Assembly: GCA_017577925.1 (NCBI GenBank)
Contig: PKQU01000046.1
Span: forward strand, 1-11,264
Source: Bacillota bacterium
GTDB lineage: Bacteria > Bacillota > Bacilli > Calditerricolales > Calditerricolaceae
Reading direction: 5' to 3'
Length of the DNA stretch: 11,264 bases
The position numbers and the translations under genes were made by a program. This document shows positions 1 through 7,174 of this stretch, piece by piece; within the stretch, counting starts at the first letter, position 1; each line of letters begins with the position of its first letter. Below the pieces are notes generated by a model. That model worked only from the letters and a program-made list of their open reading frames with translations, made no database searches and was not told the DNA's origin.

Positions 1-462
1 CTCGACACCATCGTCGTCTGTAGCGTCACCGGACTCGTCTTGGTCATGAGCGGCTTGTACGCTGACGGTAACCTGTCCGGCGCCAGCCTCACGTCGGCCT
101 CGTTCAACGCCCTCTTGCCCGGCTTTGGGAAGTGGGTTGTCACCATCGGCCTCATCCTCTTCGCTTACTCGACGGTGCTGGGGTGGTCGTACTATGGCGA
201 GAAGTGCTTCGAGTACCTCTTCGGCACCCGCCGGATCCTGTGGTACCGCTGGGCGGTGGTCGTCGCTGTCTTTGTGGGCACGGTCGTGAAACTTGACCTC
301 GTGTGGAGCATTGCCGACGTGTTCAACGGGCTGATGGCCGTGCCGAACCTGATCGCCCTGCTGGCGCTCTCCGGTGTCGTGGTGGCCGAAACGCGCGCGT
401 TCCGTGAACGGCTGCAGAAGGAGCGGCTTTCGTCGAAACCCGGCGCCGGCGTGACGGGCTAG
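1..462 (+). CDS. Sodium:alanine/glycine symporter, AgcS/AlsT family (C-terminal part, 5' end outside window)
   Basis: The frame is open from the first base of the window, so the true start lies upstream and only the last 153 residues are present. The protein would import alanine or glycine with sodium across the cytoplasmic membrane. The visible part begins LDTIVVCSVTGLVLVMSG, typical of the family's late membrane segments, followed by the family-typical stretch LFAYSTVLGWSYYGEKCFEYLFG at about residues 53-75 (shown in two pieces: LFAYSTVLGW and SYYGEKCFEYLFG). Two further hydrophobic segments follow (around WAVVVAVFVGTVV and LIALLALSGVVV), then a charged cytoplasmic tail rich in Arg, Lys and Glu. 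The family call is from established knowledge of this signature; whether the substrate is alanine or glycine cannot be told. A terminator follows 45 bases after the stop, so this gene closes its own transcription unit. Confidence 0.9.
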   Translation, partial: LDTIVVCSVTGLVLVMSGLYADGNLSGASLTSASFNALLPGFGKWVVTIGLILFAYSTVLGWSYYGEKCFEYLFGTRRILWYRWAVVVAVFVGTVVKLDLVWSIADVFNGLMAVPNLIALLALSGVVVAETRAFRERLQKERLSSKPGAGVTG

Positions 463-506
463 CGGAGTCCAAGAAGGGGGCCGATGCTTTTGTCTGGAGG
501 AAAAGG

Positions 507-532
507 AGCGCCCGTTTAGGGGCGCTTTTTTT
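507..532 (+). terminator. Rho-independent terminator after the symporter gene
   Basis: The arms AGCGCCC (507-513) and GGGCGCT (520-526) pair perfectly around a 6-base loop. A run of seven T (526-532) follows at once. It separates the symporter from the peptidase operon. Confidence 0.92.
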
Positions 533-674
533 CTTGGGCGGATCCGATCGCGCAGGCAGCGGGGATTCTCTCCTTTGGCCGGCCCGGGGGATTTTCTTTT
601 GCCGGAACGTGCGGTATCGTAACGGTGAACAGGTGCACGCGACGTTGCGGTGATGAATGGAGGAGGAGAGGAAC

Positions 675-1808
675 GTGATCAACGAAACGCGCCTGGTCAA
701 CGAATTTCTGGAGCTGGTGCAAATCGACAGCGAAACGGGCGAGGAGGGCGAGATTGCCCGCGTTCTCAAAGAAAAGTTTCGCTCCCTCGGCCTGATGGTG
801 GAAGAAGACGACGCGGCGGTGAAAACCGGGCACGGGGCGAACAACCTCGTGGCCACGCTGCCGGGCACGGTTGATGCACCGGTGATTTACTTCACGTCGC
901 ACATGGACACGGTGAAGCCGGGAAAAGGCGTCAAGCCGGTGGTGCGGGACGGGTACGTCTATTCGGACGGCTCGACGATCCTCGGCGCCGATGACAAGGC
1001 CGGGCTGGCCGCCATCCTGGAGGCCATCCGCGTGCTGAAGGAGCAAAACATCGCCCACGGCACGGTGCAGTTCCTCATCACCGTGGGAGAAGAGTCGGGC
1101 CTCAAAGGGGCCAAGGCGTTCAATCCGGAACTCCTGAAAGCCGAGTTTGGCTTTGCCCTCGACTCCAACGGTCCGGTGGGCGAGATCATCACCGCGGCAC
1201 CGGCCCACGCGCGCATCGACGTGGTGGTGCACGGCAAGGCGGCCCACGCCGGCGTCAATCCGGAAGAGGGGATCTCCGCCATCCAGGTGGCCAGCAAGGC
1301 CATTGCCCGCATGCCCCTCGGGCGCATCGACCACGAGACGACGGCCAACATTGGGCAGTTTGCTGGCGGCCAGGCGATGAACATCATTCCGGACCGCGTG
1401 GAAATCCTGGCCGAGGCGCGCAGCCTGGATGAAGGGAAGCTGGAGCGGCAGATCGCGGCGATGCGCCGCGCCTTCGAGGAGACGGCCGCGGAGTACGGGG
1501 CGACGGTCGAGTTCCGCGTGGAGCGGATGTATCCCGGCTACAAGTACGGCGACGACCATCCGGTGGTGGCGACGGCGATGCGCGCCATCCGCGCCATCGG
1601 CCGCACACCGAAGACATTGGCCAGTGGCGGGGGAAGCGATGCCAACGTGATCGCCGGGTACGGGGTGCCGACCGTCAACCTGGCCGTCGGGTACGAGGAG
1701 ATCCATTCCAAAAACGAGCGCATGCCCATCGCCGAGCTGGTGAAGACGGCCGAGCTGGTTGTGGCCATCGTGCAGGAGGTGGCCCGTGGGGTGCGGCGCG
1801 CCGAATGA
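675..1808 (+). CDS. Peptidase T-like M20 metallopeptidase (PepT2/YqjE type)
   Basis: This is a 377-residue two-zinc aminopeptidase of the M20 family, probably cytosolic and acting on short peptides; the true substrate is unproven. Metal-site motifs are all present: SHMDTV (His76, Asp78), GADDKAG (Asp106), GEESG (Glu139-Glu140, the first being the general base), ALDSNG (Asp163), and EEIHSKNERM near the C-terminus (His344). The dimerisation/lid domain lies roughly between residues 175 and 285. I chose the GTG at 675 because GGAGGAGAGG sits about four bases before it and the product then starts MINETRLVNEFLELVQID, as I recall for Bacillus YqjE; an in-frame ATG at 657 would lie inside that ribosome binding site. 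It leads a three-gene run: the MFS gene starts 33 bases after its stop. No convincing -35/-10 pair was found in 533-658. Confidence 0.9.
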   Translation: MINETRLVNEFLELVQIDSETGEEGEIARVLKEKFRSLGLMVEEDDAAVKTGHGANNLVATLPGTVDAPVIYFTSHMDTVKPGKGVKPVVRDGYVYSDGSTILGADDKAGLAAILEAIRVLKEQNIAHGTVQFLITVGEESGLKGAKAFNPELLKAEFGFALDSNGPVGEIITAAPAHARIDVVVHGKAAHAGVNPEEGISAIQVASKAIARMPLGRIDHETTANIGQFAGGQAMNIIPDRVEILAEARSLDEGKLERQIAAMRRAFEETAAEYGATVEFRVERMYPGYKYGDDHPVVATAMRAIRAIGRTPKTLASGGGSDANVIAGYGVPTVNLAVGYEEIHSKNERMPIAELVKTAELVVAIVQEVARGVRRAE

Positions 1809-1841
1809 TCCGCCGGAATCGGTGACAAGGGAGGAGATGGT

Positions 1842-3080
1842 GTGCCGGCCGCCTTTCGCGCGCTGGTTGCCGGCCAAGCGGCGGCCAACTTCGGCGACGC
1901 CCTGGCCGTCGTGTCCGTCGTGACGCTGGTGTACCGCGCAACCGGATCGGCCGCCTTTGCTGCCCTGTATCCCTTGGTGCGCGTGGTGGCCGGGGCGGCC
2001 GCGGGGCTGATCTTTCCCGCCGTGGCGGCACGTATGCGCCTGCAGACGGTGCTCATCGCCGCCCAGGGCGGCCAGGTGCTCTTCCTCGCCTCACTCGCGG
2101 CGACGGCGGTGCTGGCGGCTCCCCATCCGGCCGTCCTCGCCAGATGGTACGCCCTTACCTTTGCGGCAGCCTTCTTGGACGGATGGACGACGCCGGCCCG
2201 GAACGCCCTTGTGCCGCGACTGGTGGAGGAGACGAAGCTGGTGCAGGCCAACAGCGTGCTGGCTACGGTTGACCAGATGGTGCTGCTCGTGGGCTGGCTG
2301 GCCGGCGGGGTGCTCGTGGCCCAGCTTGGGGCGGTGGCGGTGTTGTGGGGAGCCGTCGCGCTGTACGCCGGGGCGACGCTCGCCCTCTTCGGTGTTCGGG
2401 AACCCCAAGAGAGGTCTGCAGCGCCGCCGTCTACGCCCAAGCCGCATCGCGCGGCCAAGGCGGGATGGACGGCGCTGTGGCACGTGCCTACGCTGCGCTT
2501 GGTGACGGCGATGGACGTGGCCGAACATGCCGTCTACGGGGTGTGGATCGGTGCCCTGCTCCTCGTCTACGTGGAACAGGCGCTGGGGCGCGGCGCGGAG
2601 TGGTGGGGGTATCTCAACGCCGGCTACTACGCGGGCACGATCCTTGGCGGCCTGCTGGTATGGCGGGCGGCGCGGTGGGTGGAGCGGCGCCTATTCGAGA
2701 GCATGATTGCGGGGTCGGCCCTCGTCGGCCTGCTCACCCTGGGATTTGCCGTCACGAGCGTCCCCGCCGTAGCGTTAACCCTCTGCCTGCTCATGGGGCC
2801 GGCGTTCCAGCTGCGCGATGTCGCCCAGCGGACCCTCGTGCAGCGCAGCGTGGATGCGCATCTTCTTCCCGCCGTGCTGGCCGCCCATGGCATCCTGATG
2901 AACGCGGCGTTTGCCGTTTCCGTCGCGGGGATGGGGCTTGTCGCCGACATCCTGGGCATTCGGGGCGCCTACGGGGTGGCGGCGCTGGTGAGCGGGGTGA
3001 CGGCCGCGCTGGCCTTTGGGTGGACCAGGCGCGGTGAGCCCGGCGCTTCCCCCGGAAAGTCCGGGCCGATGCGGTCGTAA
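1842..3080 (+). CDS. MFS transporter, MFS_3 / macrolide-efflux-like exporter
   Basis: This is a 412-residue membrane protein with about twelve hydrophobic segments, the size and shape of a major facilitator superfamily permease. The N-terminus (FRALVAGQAAANFGDALAVV) and the stretch RNALVPRLVEETKLVQAN at about 120-137 resemble the EntS/MefA-like branch, where R-A-P-x-LV and L-x-x-AN are typical in the loop after the fourth helix. A short charged loop rich in Pro, Lys and Ala (about 187-205) divides the two six-helix halves. The start is a GTG with GGGAGGAGA five bases upstream; an ATG at 1837 is in another frame. The substrate is unknown: the sub-family includes drug and siderophore exporters but nothing here decides. 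It is probably co-transcribed with the peptidase upstream and the DUF3866 gene 34 bases downstream. Confidence 0.85.
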   Translation: MPAAFRALVAGQAAANFGDALAVVSVVTLVYRATGSAAFAALYPLVRVVAGAAAGLIFPAVAARMRLQTVLIAAQGGQVLFLASLAATAVLAAPHPAVLARWYALTFAAAFLDGWTTPARNALVPRLVEETKLVQANSVLATVDQMVLLVGWLAGGVLVAQLGAVAVLWGAVALYAGATLALFGVREPQERSAAPPSTPKPHRAAKAGWTALWHVPTLRLVTAMDVAEHAVYGVWIGALLLVYVEQALGRGAEWWGYLNAGYYAGTILGGLLVWRAARWVERRLFESMIAGSALVGLLTLGFAVTSVPAVALTLCLLMGPAFQLRDVAQRTLVQRSVDAHLLPAVLAAHGILMNAAFAVSVAGMGLVADILGIRGAYGVAALVSGVTAALAFGWTRRGEPGASPGKSGPMRS

Positions 3081-3114
3081 ACATGCCGTAAAAGGCGATG
3101 GGGGAGGGACCGGC

Positions 3115-4320
3115 ATGGCGGACCGGAGAGGGGCCATCCAGTGGGCGTGGGGGACGGTTGTCGGGGTACGGGGCGAGCGGCGGGGGTTGCAGGAGTTGGC
3201 CGTGCAGGTGGACGGGTCGGCGGAAGCAGAGACGGCCGTCGCGTACCCGGACCTGGTCGGCCGGTGCGCTGCGGGCGATCGCGTACTGCTCAACGTCACG
3301 GCTGTGCGGCTGGGATTGGGAAGCGGCGGGGTCCATTTTGTGGCCGCCGTGGCGGGGAAGACGGGGGCGCCGGCCGGGGAGGATGTGCCGGGCCCGCCAG
3401 CGGCGCGGGGGGAACCCGGTCATGTGTCTGGGGCCTCCCTGTGGCCGCCACCGGTTGGCCACATTGTCAAGCTCCGTTATACGCCGTGGCAGATGGCGCT
3501 GCCCCACTGGGAGGAAGCTGGCCATCCCCTGCGGCCGCAGCTCGACGAAGCCGAGCGTCGGGAGCGGCCCCTCAACAACATGCCCGTATGCCTCGCCGAG
3601 CTGCACAGCATGGTGCCGGTTCTGGTGACCGCCCTGCGCCGCTACGCCCCCGAGGTGCGCGTGGCGTACGTGATGAGCGAGGGCGGCGCTCTCCCGCTGC
3701 CCTTCAGCCGCCACGTCGCCGCCCTCCGCGCGCGGGGCGATCTGGTCGGCACGGTGACGGTTGGCCACGCCTTTGGCGGCGATGTCGAGGCGGTCAGCCC
3801 CCATTCCGGCCTTCTGGCCGCGCGGTACGCCCTGGATGCCGACGTGGCGATTGTCGCCATGGGACCCGGCATTGTCGGCACGAACAGCCGCTACGGCACT
3901 ACCGCCACGGAGCTCGGCGACTGGGTGAACCGTGTCGCCGCCCTCGGCGGCATTCCCGTGCTTGTCCCGCGCATTCAGGGCGTCGACCCCCGCGCGCGCC
4001 ACGTGGGGCTCAGTCACCACACGGCCACGGCGCTGGCCCTGGCCCTGGCCCCGGCGTGGGTTCCGGTACCCGCTTTCCCTGGCCCGTTTGGGGCGCGGGT
4101 GCGCCGGCAGCTGCAGGCGGCAACGGCCGGGACGTCCCACGTCGTGGTCACCGCCGGCTTGCCTTCGGCCGAGGACGTGGCGGCTGTCCTCGAGGCGTAT
4201 CCGCTTCTGGTGACCACCATGGGGCGCAGGGCGGACGACGACCCGCCCTTCTTCCAGACCCTTGTGCACGCCGCCCAGGTGGTGGCCCGCCGGTTCTTGC
4301 ACAGCAACTCCAAACGGTGA
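3115..4320 (+). CDS. DUF3866 family protein of unknown function
   Basis: This is a 401-residue protein that I assign to DUF3866 from its overall look: an N-terminal beta-rich part (about 1-80, starting around WGTVVGVRGERRGLQ), a linker, YTPWQMALPHWEE, and a long alpha/beta part with conserved-looking blocks HSMVPVLVTALR, YVMSEGGALPL, TVGHAFGGDVEAVS, AIVAMGPGIVGTNSRYGTT, GLSHHTATAL and the tail PLLVTTMGR. There are no clear membrane helices or signal peptide, so it is probably cytoplasmic. The block with MGPGIVGTNSRYG looks like a phosphate- or nucleotide-binding turn, but that is inference. The ATG at 3115 follows GGGGAGGG by six bases; an upstream in-frame GTG near 3016 would overlap the MFS gene and lacks support. 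It is the last gene of the peptidase-MFS-DUF3866 run and is followed by a strong terminator. Confidence 0.8.
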   Translation: MADRRGAIQWAWGTVVGVRGERRGLQELAVQVDGSAEAETAVAYPDLVGRCAAGDRVLLNVTAVRLGLGSGGVHFVAAVAGKTGAPAGEDVPGPPAARGEPGHVSGASLWPPPVGHIVKLRYTPWQMALPHWEEAGHPLRPQLDEAERRERPLNNMPVCLAELHSMVPVLVTALRRYAPEVRVAYVMSEGGALPLPFSRHVAALRARGDLVGTVTVGHAFGGDVEAVSPHSGLLAARYALDADVAIVAMGPGIVGTNSRYGTTATELGDWVNRVAALGGIPVLVPRIQGVDPRARHVGLSHHTATALALALAPAWVPVPAFPGPFGARVRRQLQAATAGTSHVVVTAGLPSAEDVAAVLEAYPLLVTTMGRRADDDPPFFQTLVHAAQVVARRFLHSNSKR

Positions 4321-4336
4321 GGCTCCCCACAAGCAC

Positions 4337-4370
4337 AAAACCTCCCGTGCCGGATCGGACGGGAGGTTTT
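4337..4370. terminator. Bidirectional terminator between DUF3866 gene and mciZ
   Basis: A perfect 12-bp inverted repeat, AAAACCTCCCGT (4337-4348) and ACGGGAGGTTTT (4359-4370), surrounds a 10-base loop. The A run on the left and T run on the right make it usable from both sides. It lies between two converging genes, ending 14 bases before the mciZ stop, so it most likely serves both. Confidence 0.9.
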
Positions 4371-4384
4371 GCCGTTTCCATCGG

Positions 4385-4525
4385 TTACCGTCGCCCATAC
4401 GTCGTCATGCGGTGCAGGAATTCGCCAACGGTCAGATTGGACGCGCCCAGGCTGCGCAGAGCGGCGCGAATCTCCCAAGCCCGGCCAACGAGGCGCAGAC
4501 AGCGCGATGTGCACGTGATTTTCAC
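4385..4525 (-). CDS. mciZ: MciZ-like mother-cell inhibitor of FtsZ (46 residues)
   Basis: This short minus-strand gene is easy to miss by length. It encodes 46 residues with the core LVGRAWEIRAALRSLG at positions 12-27, then LTVGEFLHRM and a basic tail TTYGRR. From memory, Bacillus subtilis MciZ (40 residues) carries LVGKAWEIRAKL at the matching place; MciZ caps FtsZ filaments in the mother cell to stop a second division during sporulation. The start is a GTG at 4525 with a strong GGAGGTG (4537-4531) five bases upstream; the stop TAA is at 4387-4385. The gene is divergent from nudF, 77 bases apart, the same neighbour I recall in Bacillus. The C-terminal half differs from the Bacillus protein. 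A CATACCAG at 4563-4556 (minus strand) resembles a sigma-E -10 but has no good -35. Confidence 0.8.
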   Translation of the reverse strand: MKITCTSRCLRLVGRAWEIRAALRSLGASNLTVGEFLHRMTTYGRR

Positions 4526-4548
4526 GCCCCCACCTCCGCGAACCCTTT

Positions 4549-4557
4549 TGGTATACT
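4549..4557 (+). promoter_or_regulatory. Extended -10 promoter of nudF
   Basis: TGGTATACT matches the extended -10 form TGnTATAAT with one mismatch, and no good -35 box is seen 17 bases upstream, as is usual for this class. It would start transcription near 4563-4565, about 38 bases before the nudF GTG. The 14-base context TTTTGGTATACTGG recurs exactly at 9887-9900. Confidence 0.65.
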
Positions 4558-4602
4558 GGTATGGACCGTTTGGGCAGAAGAGAACCGTGAGGAGGGGTGG
4601 CC

Positions 4603-5154
4603 GTGTCGTCCTTTGCTGAACCCACCGTGTCGTCGCAACTCCTTTACAGCGGGCGCGTCATTCGTGTGCGTCTCGACGAGGTGCGCCTTCCGGACGGGTC
4701 CACCGGTCGGCGGGAGGTGGTCGAGCACCCCGGTGCCGTGGCCGTGTTCGCCCGCACTGCCGATGACCGCATCCTCCTTGTGCGGCAGTTCCGCAAGCCT
4801 CTGGAACGGGAGATCTGGGAGATCCCGGCCGGCAAGTTGGAACCGGGCGAAGACCCGGCCGCCTGCGCGCAGCGGGAGCTGGTGGAGGAGACGGGCTATG
4901 TTGCCGAACGCTGGGCGCACGTGGCCTCCTTCTACACTTCTCCGGGGTTTGCCAACGAGATCGTTCACCTGTACCGTGCCGAAGGGCTGACCCGTGGCGT
5001 GGCGCGGCCCGACGCCGGGGAGTTCGTCGAGCCGGTTTTGCTCACGTGGGCGGAGGCGCAGGAAAAGGTGCGCCAGGGCCTTATCTGCGACGCCAAGACG
5101 CTGTACGCCCTCGCTCTGTGGGAGCTGGACCGCCTGCGGGAGGATGGGCGATGA
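4603..5154 (+). CDS. nudF: ADP-ribose pyrophosphatase, Nudix family
   Basis: This 183-residue hydrolase probably splits ADP-ribose into AMP and ribose 5-phosphate with magnesium, keeping free ADP-ribose low. The complete Nudix box begins at Gly77: GKLEPGE, then RELVEETGY, fitting G-x5-E-x7-RE-U-x-EE-x-G-U with Arg91, Glu92, Glu95 and Glu96. Upstream, LLVRQFRKPLEREIWEIPAG is the stretch shared by ADP-ribose-type members, and the loop SFYTSPGFANE following the box also fits this group. The GTG at 4603 is preferred because AGGAGGGG lies five bases before it; the in-frame GTG at 4597 overlaps that site. Its stop codon overlaps the start of the downstream endonuclease gene, so the two are surely translated from one message. 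The mciZ gene is divergent. Confidence 0.92.
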   Translation: MSSFAEPTVSSQLLYSGRVIRVRLDEVRLPDGSTGRREVVEHPGAVAVFARTADDRILLVRQFRKPLEREIWEIPAGKLEPGEDPAACAQRELVEETGYVAERWAHVASFYTSPGFANEIVHLYRAEGLTRGVARPDAGEFVEPVLLTWAEAQEKVRQGLICDAKTLYALALWELDRLREDGR

Positions 5155-6350
5155 TGCGCACCTGGTTCGTTGATCTCCACGTGCACGTCGGTTTTACAGC
5201 GAGTGGAAGGCCGGTGAAGATCAGCGCCGCCCGCGACCTGACCTTTGCCCGCATCGTGCACGAGGCGGCCTGTCGCAAGGGACTTGACGCCGTGGGTATC
5301 ATCGACGCCCATGTTCCCGAGGTGCAGGAGGAGATCCGCGCCCTCCTGGCCGCCGGCGAAATGGTGGAACGGCCCGACGGCGGGCTCACGTACGGCGAGA
5401 CAACGGTCTTCCTCGGCGCGGAACTGGAAGTGAAGCCGCGCGGGCGGGGCGCGTTTCATGTGCTGTGCTACTTGCCCACCCTGGCGGCCATGGCCGACTT
5501 TACGGCGTGGCTGCGCCATCACGTGAAAAACGTTTCATTAAGCTCGCAGCGCGTTGCCGTCGGGGCGCACGTCCTGCAGGATGAAGTGGCCGTACGGGGC
5601 GGCGTGCTCATCCCCGCCCACGTGTTCACACCGCACAAAGGCCTCTACGGCAGCGCTGCCGCCCGCATGGCCGAGGTGCTGGATGCGGCGCGCGTGCCGG
5701 CGGTGGAACTCGGTCTCTCCGCCGACTCGGCCATGGCCGATTCCCTGTCGGAGCTGGCCGATAAGACCTTTTTGTCCAATTCCGATGCCCACTCGCTGGC
5801 CAACATCGGCCGCGAGTACCAAGCCGTGTACATGGCTGCACCCACCTTCGAGGAGCTCCTCCGGGCGCTGCGGCGTGAGGGCGGGCGAGGCGTGGCGGCC
5901 AACTACGGCCTCAACCCGCGCTTGGGCAAGTACCACCGTACGGCGTGCGCCTCCTGTGGGGCACTGGTGGATCCCGCTTCGTCGCCGGACGTCTGCCCGG
6001 CCTGCGGACACAACCGTTTCGTGCGCGGCGTGGCCGACCGGATTCTGGCCATCGCCGACCAGCCGGAAGGCACCCATCCGCCGCACCGCCCGCGCTATGT
6101 TTACCAAGTCCCCTTGGCGTTCATTCCCGGCTTGGGACCCAAGAAGCGGGAGCGACTGTTGGAGGCCTTTGGCACGGAAATGGCCGTGTTGCACCACGCA
6201 CCGCCGGAAGAACTGGCCGCGGTGGTCGGTCGTGAACTCGCCGATCTCATCGTCAAGGCCCGGAAAGGCCGGCTTGCCCTGCACGAAGGGGGCGGGGGAC
6301 GGTACGGTCGGGTAGCGCGATCGGCCGCTTCAACCACGCCCGCCTCGTAA
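5151..6350 (+). CDS. EndoQ-type PHP-domain endonuclease (TIGR00375 / endonuclease Q family)
   Basis: This 399-residue protein has the architecture of endonuclease Q, which in archaea and some bacilli nicks DNA 5' of deoxyuridine, deoxyinosine and abasic sites. An N-terminal PHP metal domain carries DLHVHVG (Asp8, His10, His12), IDAHVPEV (His54), GAELEV (Glu91), FHVLCYLP (His103), IPAHVFTPHKGLYGS (His157) and SNSDAHSL (Asp212, His214). A CxxC-x12-CxxC zinc finger follows (Cys266, Cys269, Cys282, Cys285). A helix-hairpin-helix-like stretch, IPGLGPKKRERLLEAFG, starts near residue 325 and is DNA-binding in relatives. Start: the ATG at 5151 overlaps the nudF stop and follows GGGAGGA by six bases; the ATG at 5154 is equally possible. 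Activity on damaged bases is family knowledge, not shown here. Confidence 0.85.
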   Translation: MMRTWFVDLHVHVGFTASGRPVKISAARDLTFARIVHEAACRKGLDAVGIIDAHVPEVQEEIRALLAAGEMVERPDGGLTYGETTVFLGAELEVKPRGRGAFHVLCYLPTLAAMADFTAWLRHHVKNVSLSSQRVAVGAHVLQDEVAVRGGVLIPAHVFTPHKGLYGSAAARMAEVLDAARVPAVELGLSADSAMADSLSELADKTFLSNSDAHSLANIGREYQAVYMAAPTFEELLRALRREGGRGVAANYGLNPRLGKYHRTACASCGALVDPASSPDVCPACGHNRFVRGVADRILAIADQPEGTHPPHRPRYVYQVPLAFIPGLGPKKRERLLEAFGTEMAVLHHAPPEELAAVVGRELADLIVKARKGRLALHEGGGGRYGRVARSAASTTPAS

Positions 6351-6384
6351 CGGAGGGCACACCTGTCGGGCAGGGCCCCGCGGA

Positions 6385-6412
6385 CATAATCGGTTCGTCC
6401 CGCGCATAGGAT
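6385..6412 (+). promoter_or_regulatory. Sigma-E-like sporulation promoter of spoIIM
   Basis: CATAAT (6385-6390) and CATAGGAT (6405-6412) are separated by 14 bases, fitting the sigma-E pattern of an ATA-centred -35 and a CATA-type -10. Transcription would start near 6419, just before the ribosome binding site GGGAGGGA (6427-6434) and the GTG at 6441. spoIIM is a sigma-E gene in Bacillus subtilis, which supports the reading. Confidence 0.65.
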
Positions 6413-6440
6413 GGGCAGTGAGAGACGGGAGGGATGAACC

Positions 6441-7079
6441 GTGCGTTTCCGCGTGGGACAACCACTTGGGTACCGTCCGCAGCAGGCGCTGTCCCTATAT
6501 GTTTTTACGCTGACCCTCTTTGCGACGGGCATCGCCTTTGGGGCCTTGGCCATCGGCTTTCTCTCCCCGACGCAAAAACACGAATTGGCGGGCTCGCTGG
6601 GCCTGTTTTTTGCCGAACTGCGCCATGGCGGCGTGGCCGAGCCGGACGTGGCCTTCCGGTACGCGATGGGCTACCATTTCAAGGTGCTGGGCCTGCTCTG
6701 GTTACTCGGCCTCTCGGTAGTGGGCCTGCCGTTCATCGTGGTGGCGGTCTTCCTCAAGGGGATGATCCTGGGGTTTACCGTTGGCCTCCTGGTGTCCCAA
6801 TCCGGTTGGGAAGGGTTTCTCTTCGCCCTGACGGCGGTTGTCCCTCCTAATTTGCTGGTGGTTCCGGCGGTGTTGGTGGTCAGCGTGGCCGGTATGGCCT
6901 TTTCTCTCGCCCTCATACGCAACCACTTTTTGGCCCGGCGCCAGCCGATGTGGCCGGCGTTTCTTCGCTATGCGGCCCTGGTTCCGGTTTCTGCCCTGGC
7001 CCTTGTGACGGCCTCATGGGTTCAAGCGTACCTCTCACCGGCCATGATGCGCGTGGTGGCGCAAATGGTTAGTGGGTAA
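6441..7079 (+). CDS. spoIIM: Stage II sporulation protein M
   Basis: This 212-residue membrane protein matches SpoIIM, which with SpoIID and SpoIIP remodels septal peptidoglycan and drives engulfment of the forespore. Hydrophobic segments lie at about 18-40, 88-110, 112-128, 136-160 and 175-197. The family-typical block AVFLKGMILGFTVGLLVSQ (about 108-126) is present, as is the PPNLLVVPAVL stretch that follows. The GTG start has GGGAGGGA six bases upstream. A sigma-E-like promoter directly precedes it, suggesting mother-cell expression apart from the nudF operon. It lies 90 bases after the endonuclease gene and 95 bases before fur. I see no terminator between it and fur. Confidence 0.88.
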   Translation: MRFRVGQPLGYRPQQALSLYVFTLTLFATGIAFGALAIGFLSPTQKHELAGSLGLFFAELRHGGVAEPDVAFRYAMGYHFKVLGLLWLLGLSVVGLPFIVVAVFLKGMILGFTVGLLVSQSGWEGFLFALTAVVPPNLLVVPAVLVVSVAGMAFSLALIRNHFLARRQPMWPAFLRYAALVPVSALALVTASWVQAYLSPAMMRVVAQMVSG

Positions 7080-7082
7080 GAA

Positions 7083-7097
7083 TTAGACTAACTCTAA
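7083..7097. promoter_or_regulatory. PerR-box-like 7-1-7 palindrome upstream of fur
   Basis: TTAGACT-A-ACTCTAA is a 7-1-7 inverted repeat with one mismatched pair, close to the PerR operator forms TTATAATnATTATAA and TTAGAATnATTCTAA. It ends 17 bases before the -35 of the fur promoter. In Bacillus subtilis fur is under PerR, so the same circuit may hold here. Which Fur-family protein binds is inference. Confidence 0.55.
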
Positions 7098-7114
7098 AAT
7101 AGGAATTGATTTAT

Positions 7115-7143
7115 TTGACTCCGTTCCTGTGCTTAACTATAAT
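7115..7143 (+). promoter_or_regulatory. Sigma-A promoter of fur
   Basis: TTGACT (7115-7120), a 17-base spacer and a perfect TATAAT (7138-7143) make a near-consensus housekeeping promoter. The start site would be near 7150, about 25 bases before the fur GTG. Confidence 0.88.
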
Positions 7144-7174
7144 GGGGGAAGGAGGCCGCAGGGAGGGATTCGGT

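Noticed and set aside
516..1877. Long minus-strand open frame opposite the peptidase gene
   Set aside because: It is a shadow of a GC-rich gene: His/Arg/Gly-rich, no family look, and it spans the terminator and the intergenic region.
3016..3114. Upstream start for the DUF3866 gene
   Set aside because: It would overlap the MFS gene, and the ATG at 3115 has a good ribosome binding site.
2791..4398. 535-codon minus-strand frame opposite the MFS and DUF3866 genes
   Set aside because: Composition is antisense-like and it runs over two well-supported plus-strand genes and a terminator.
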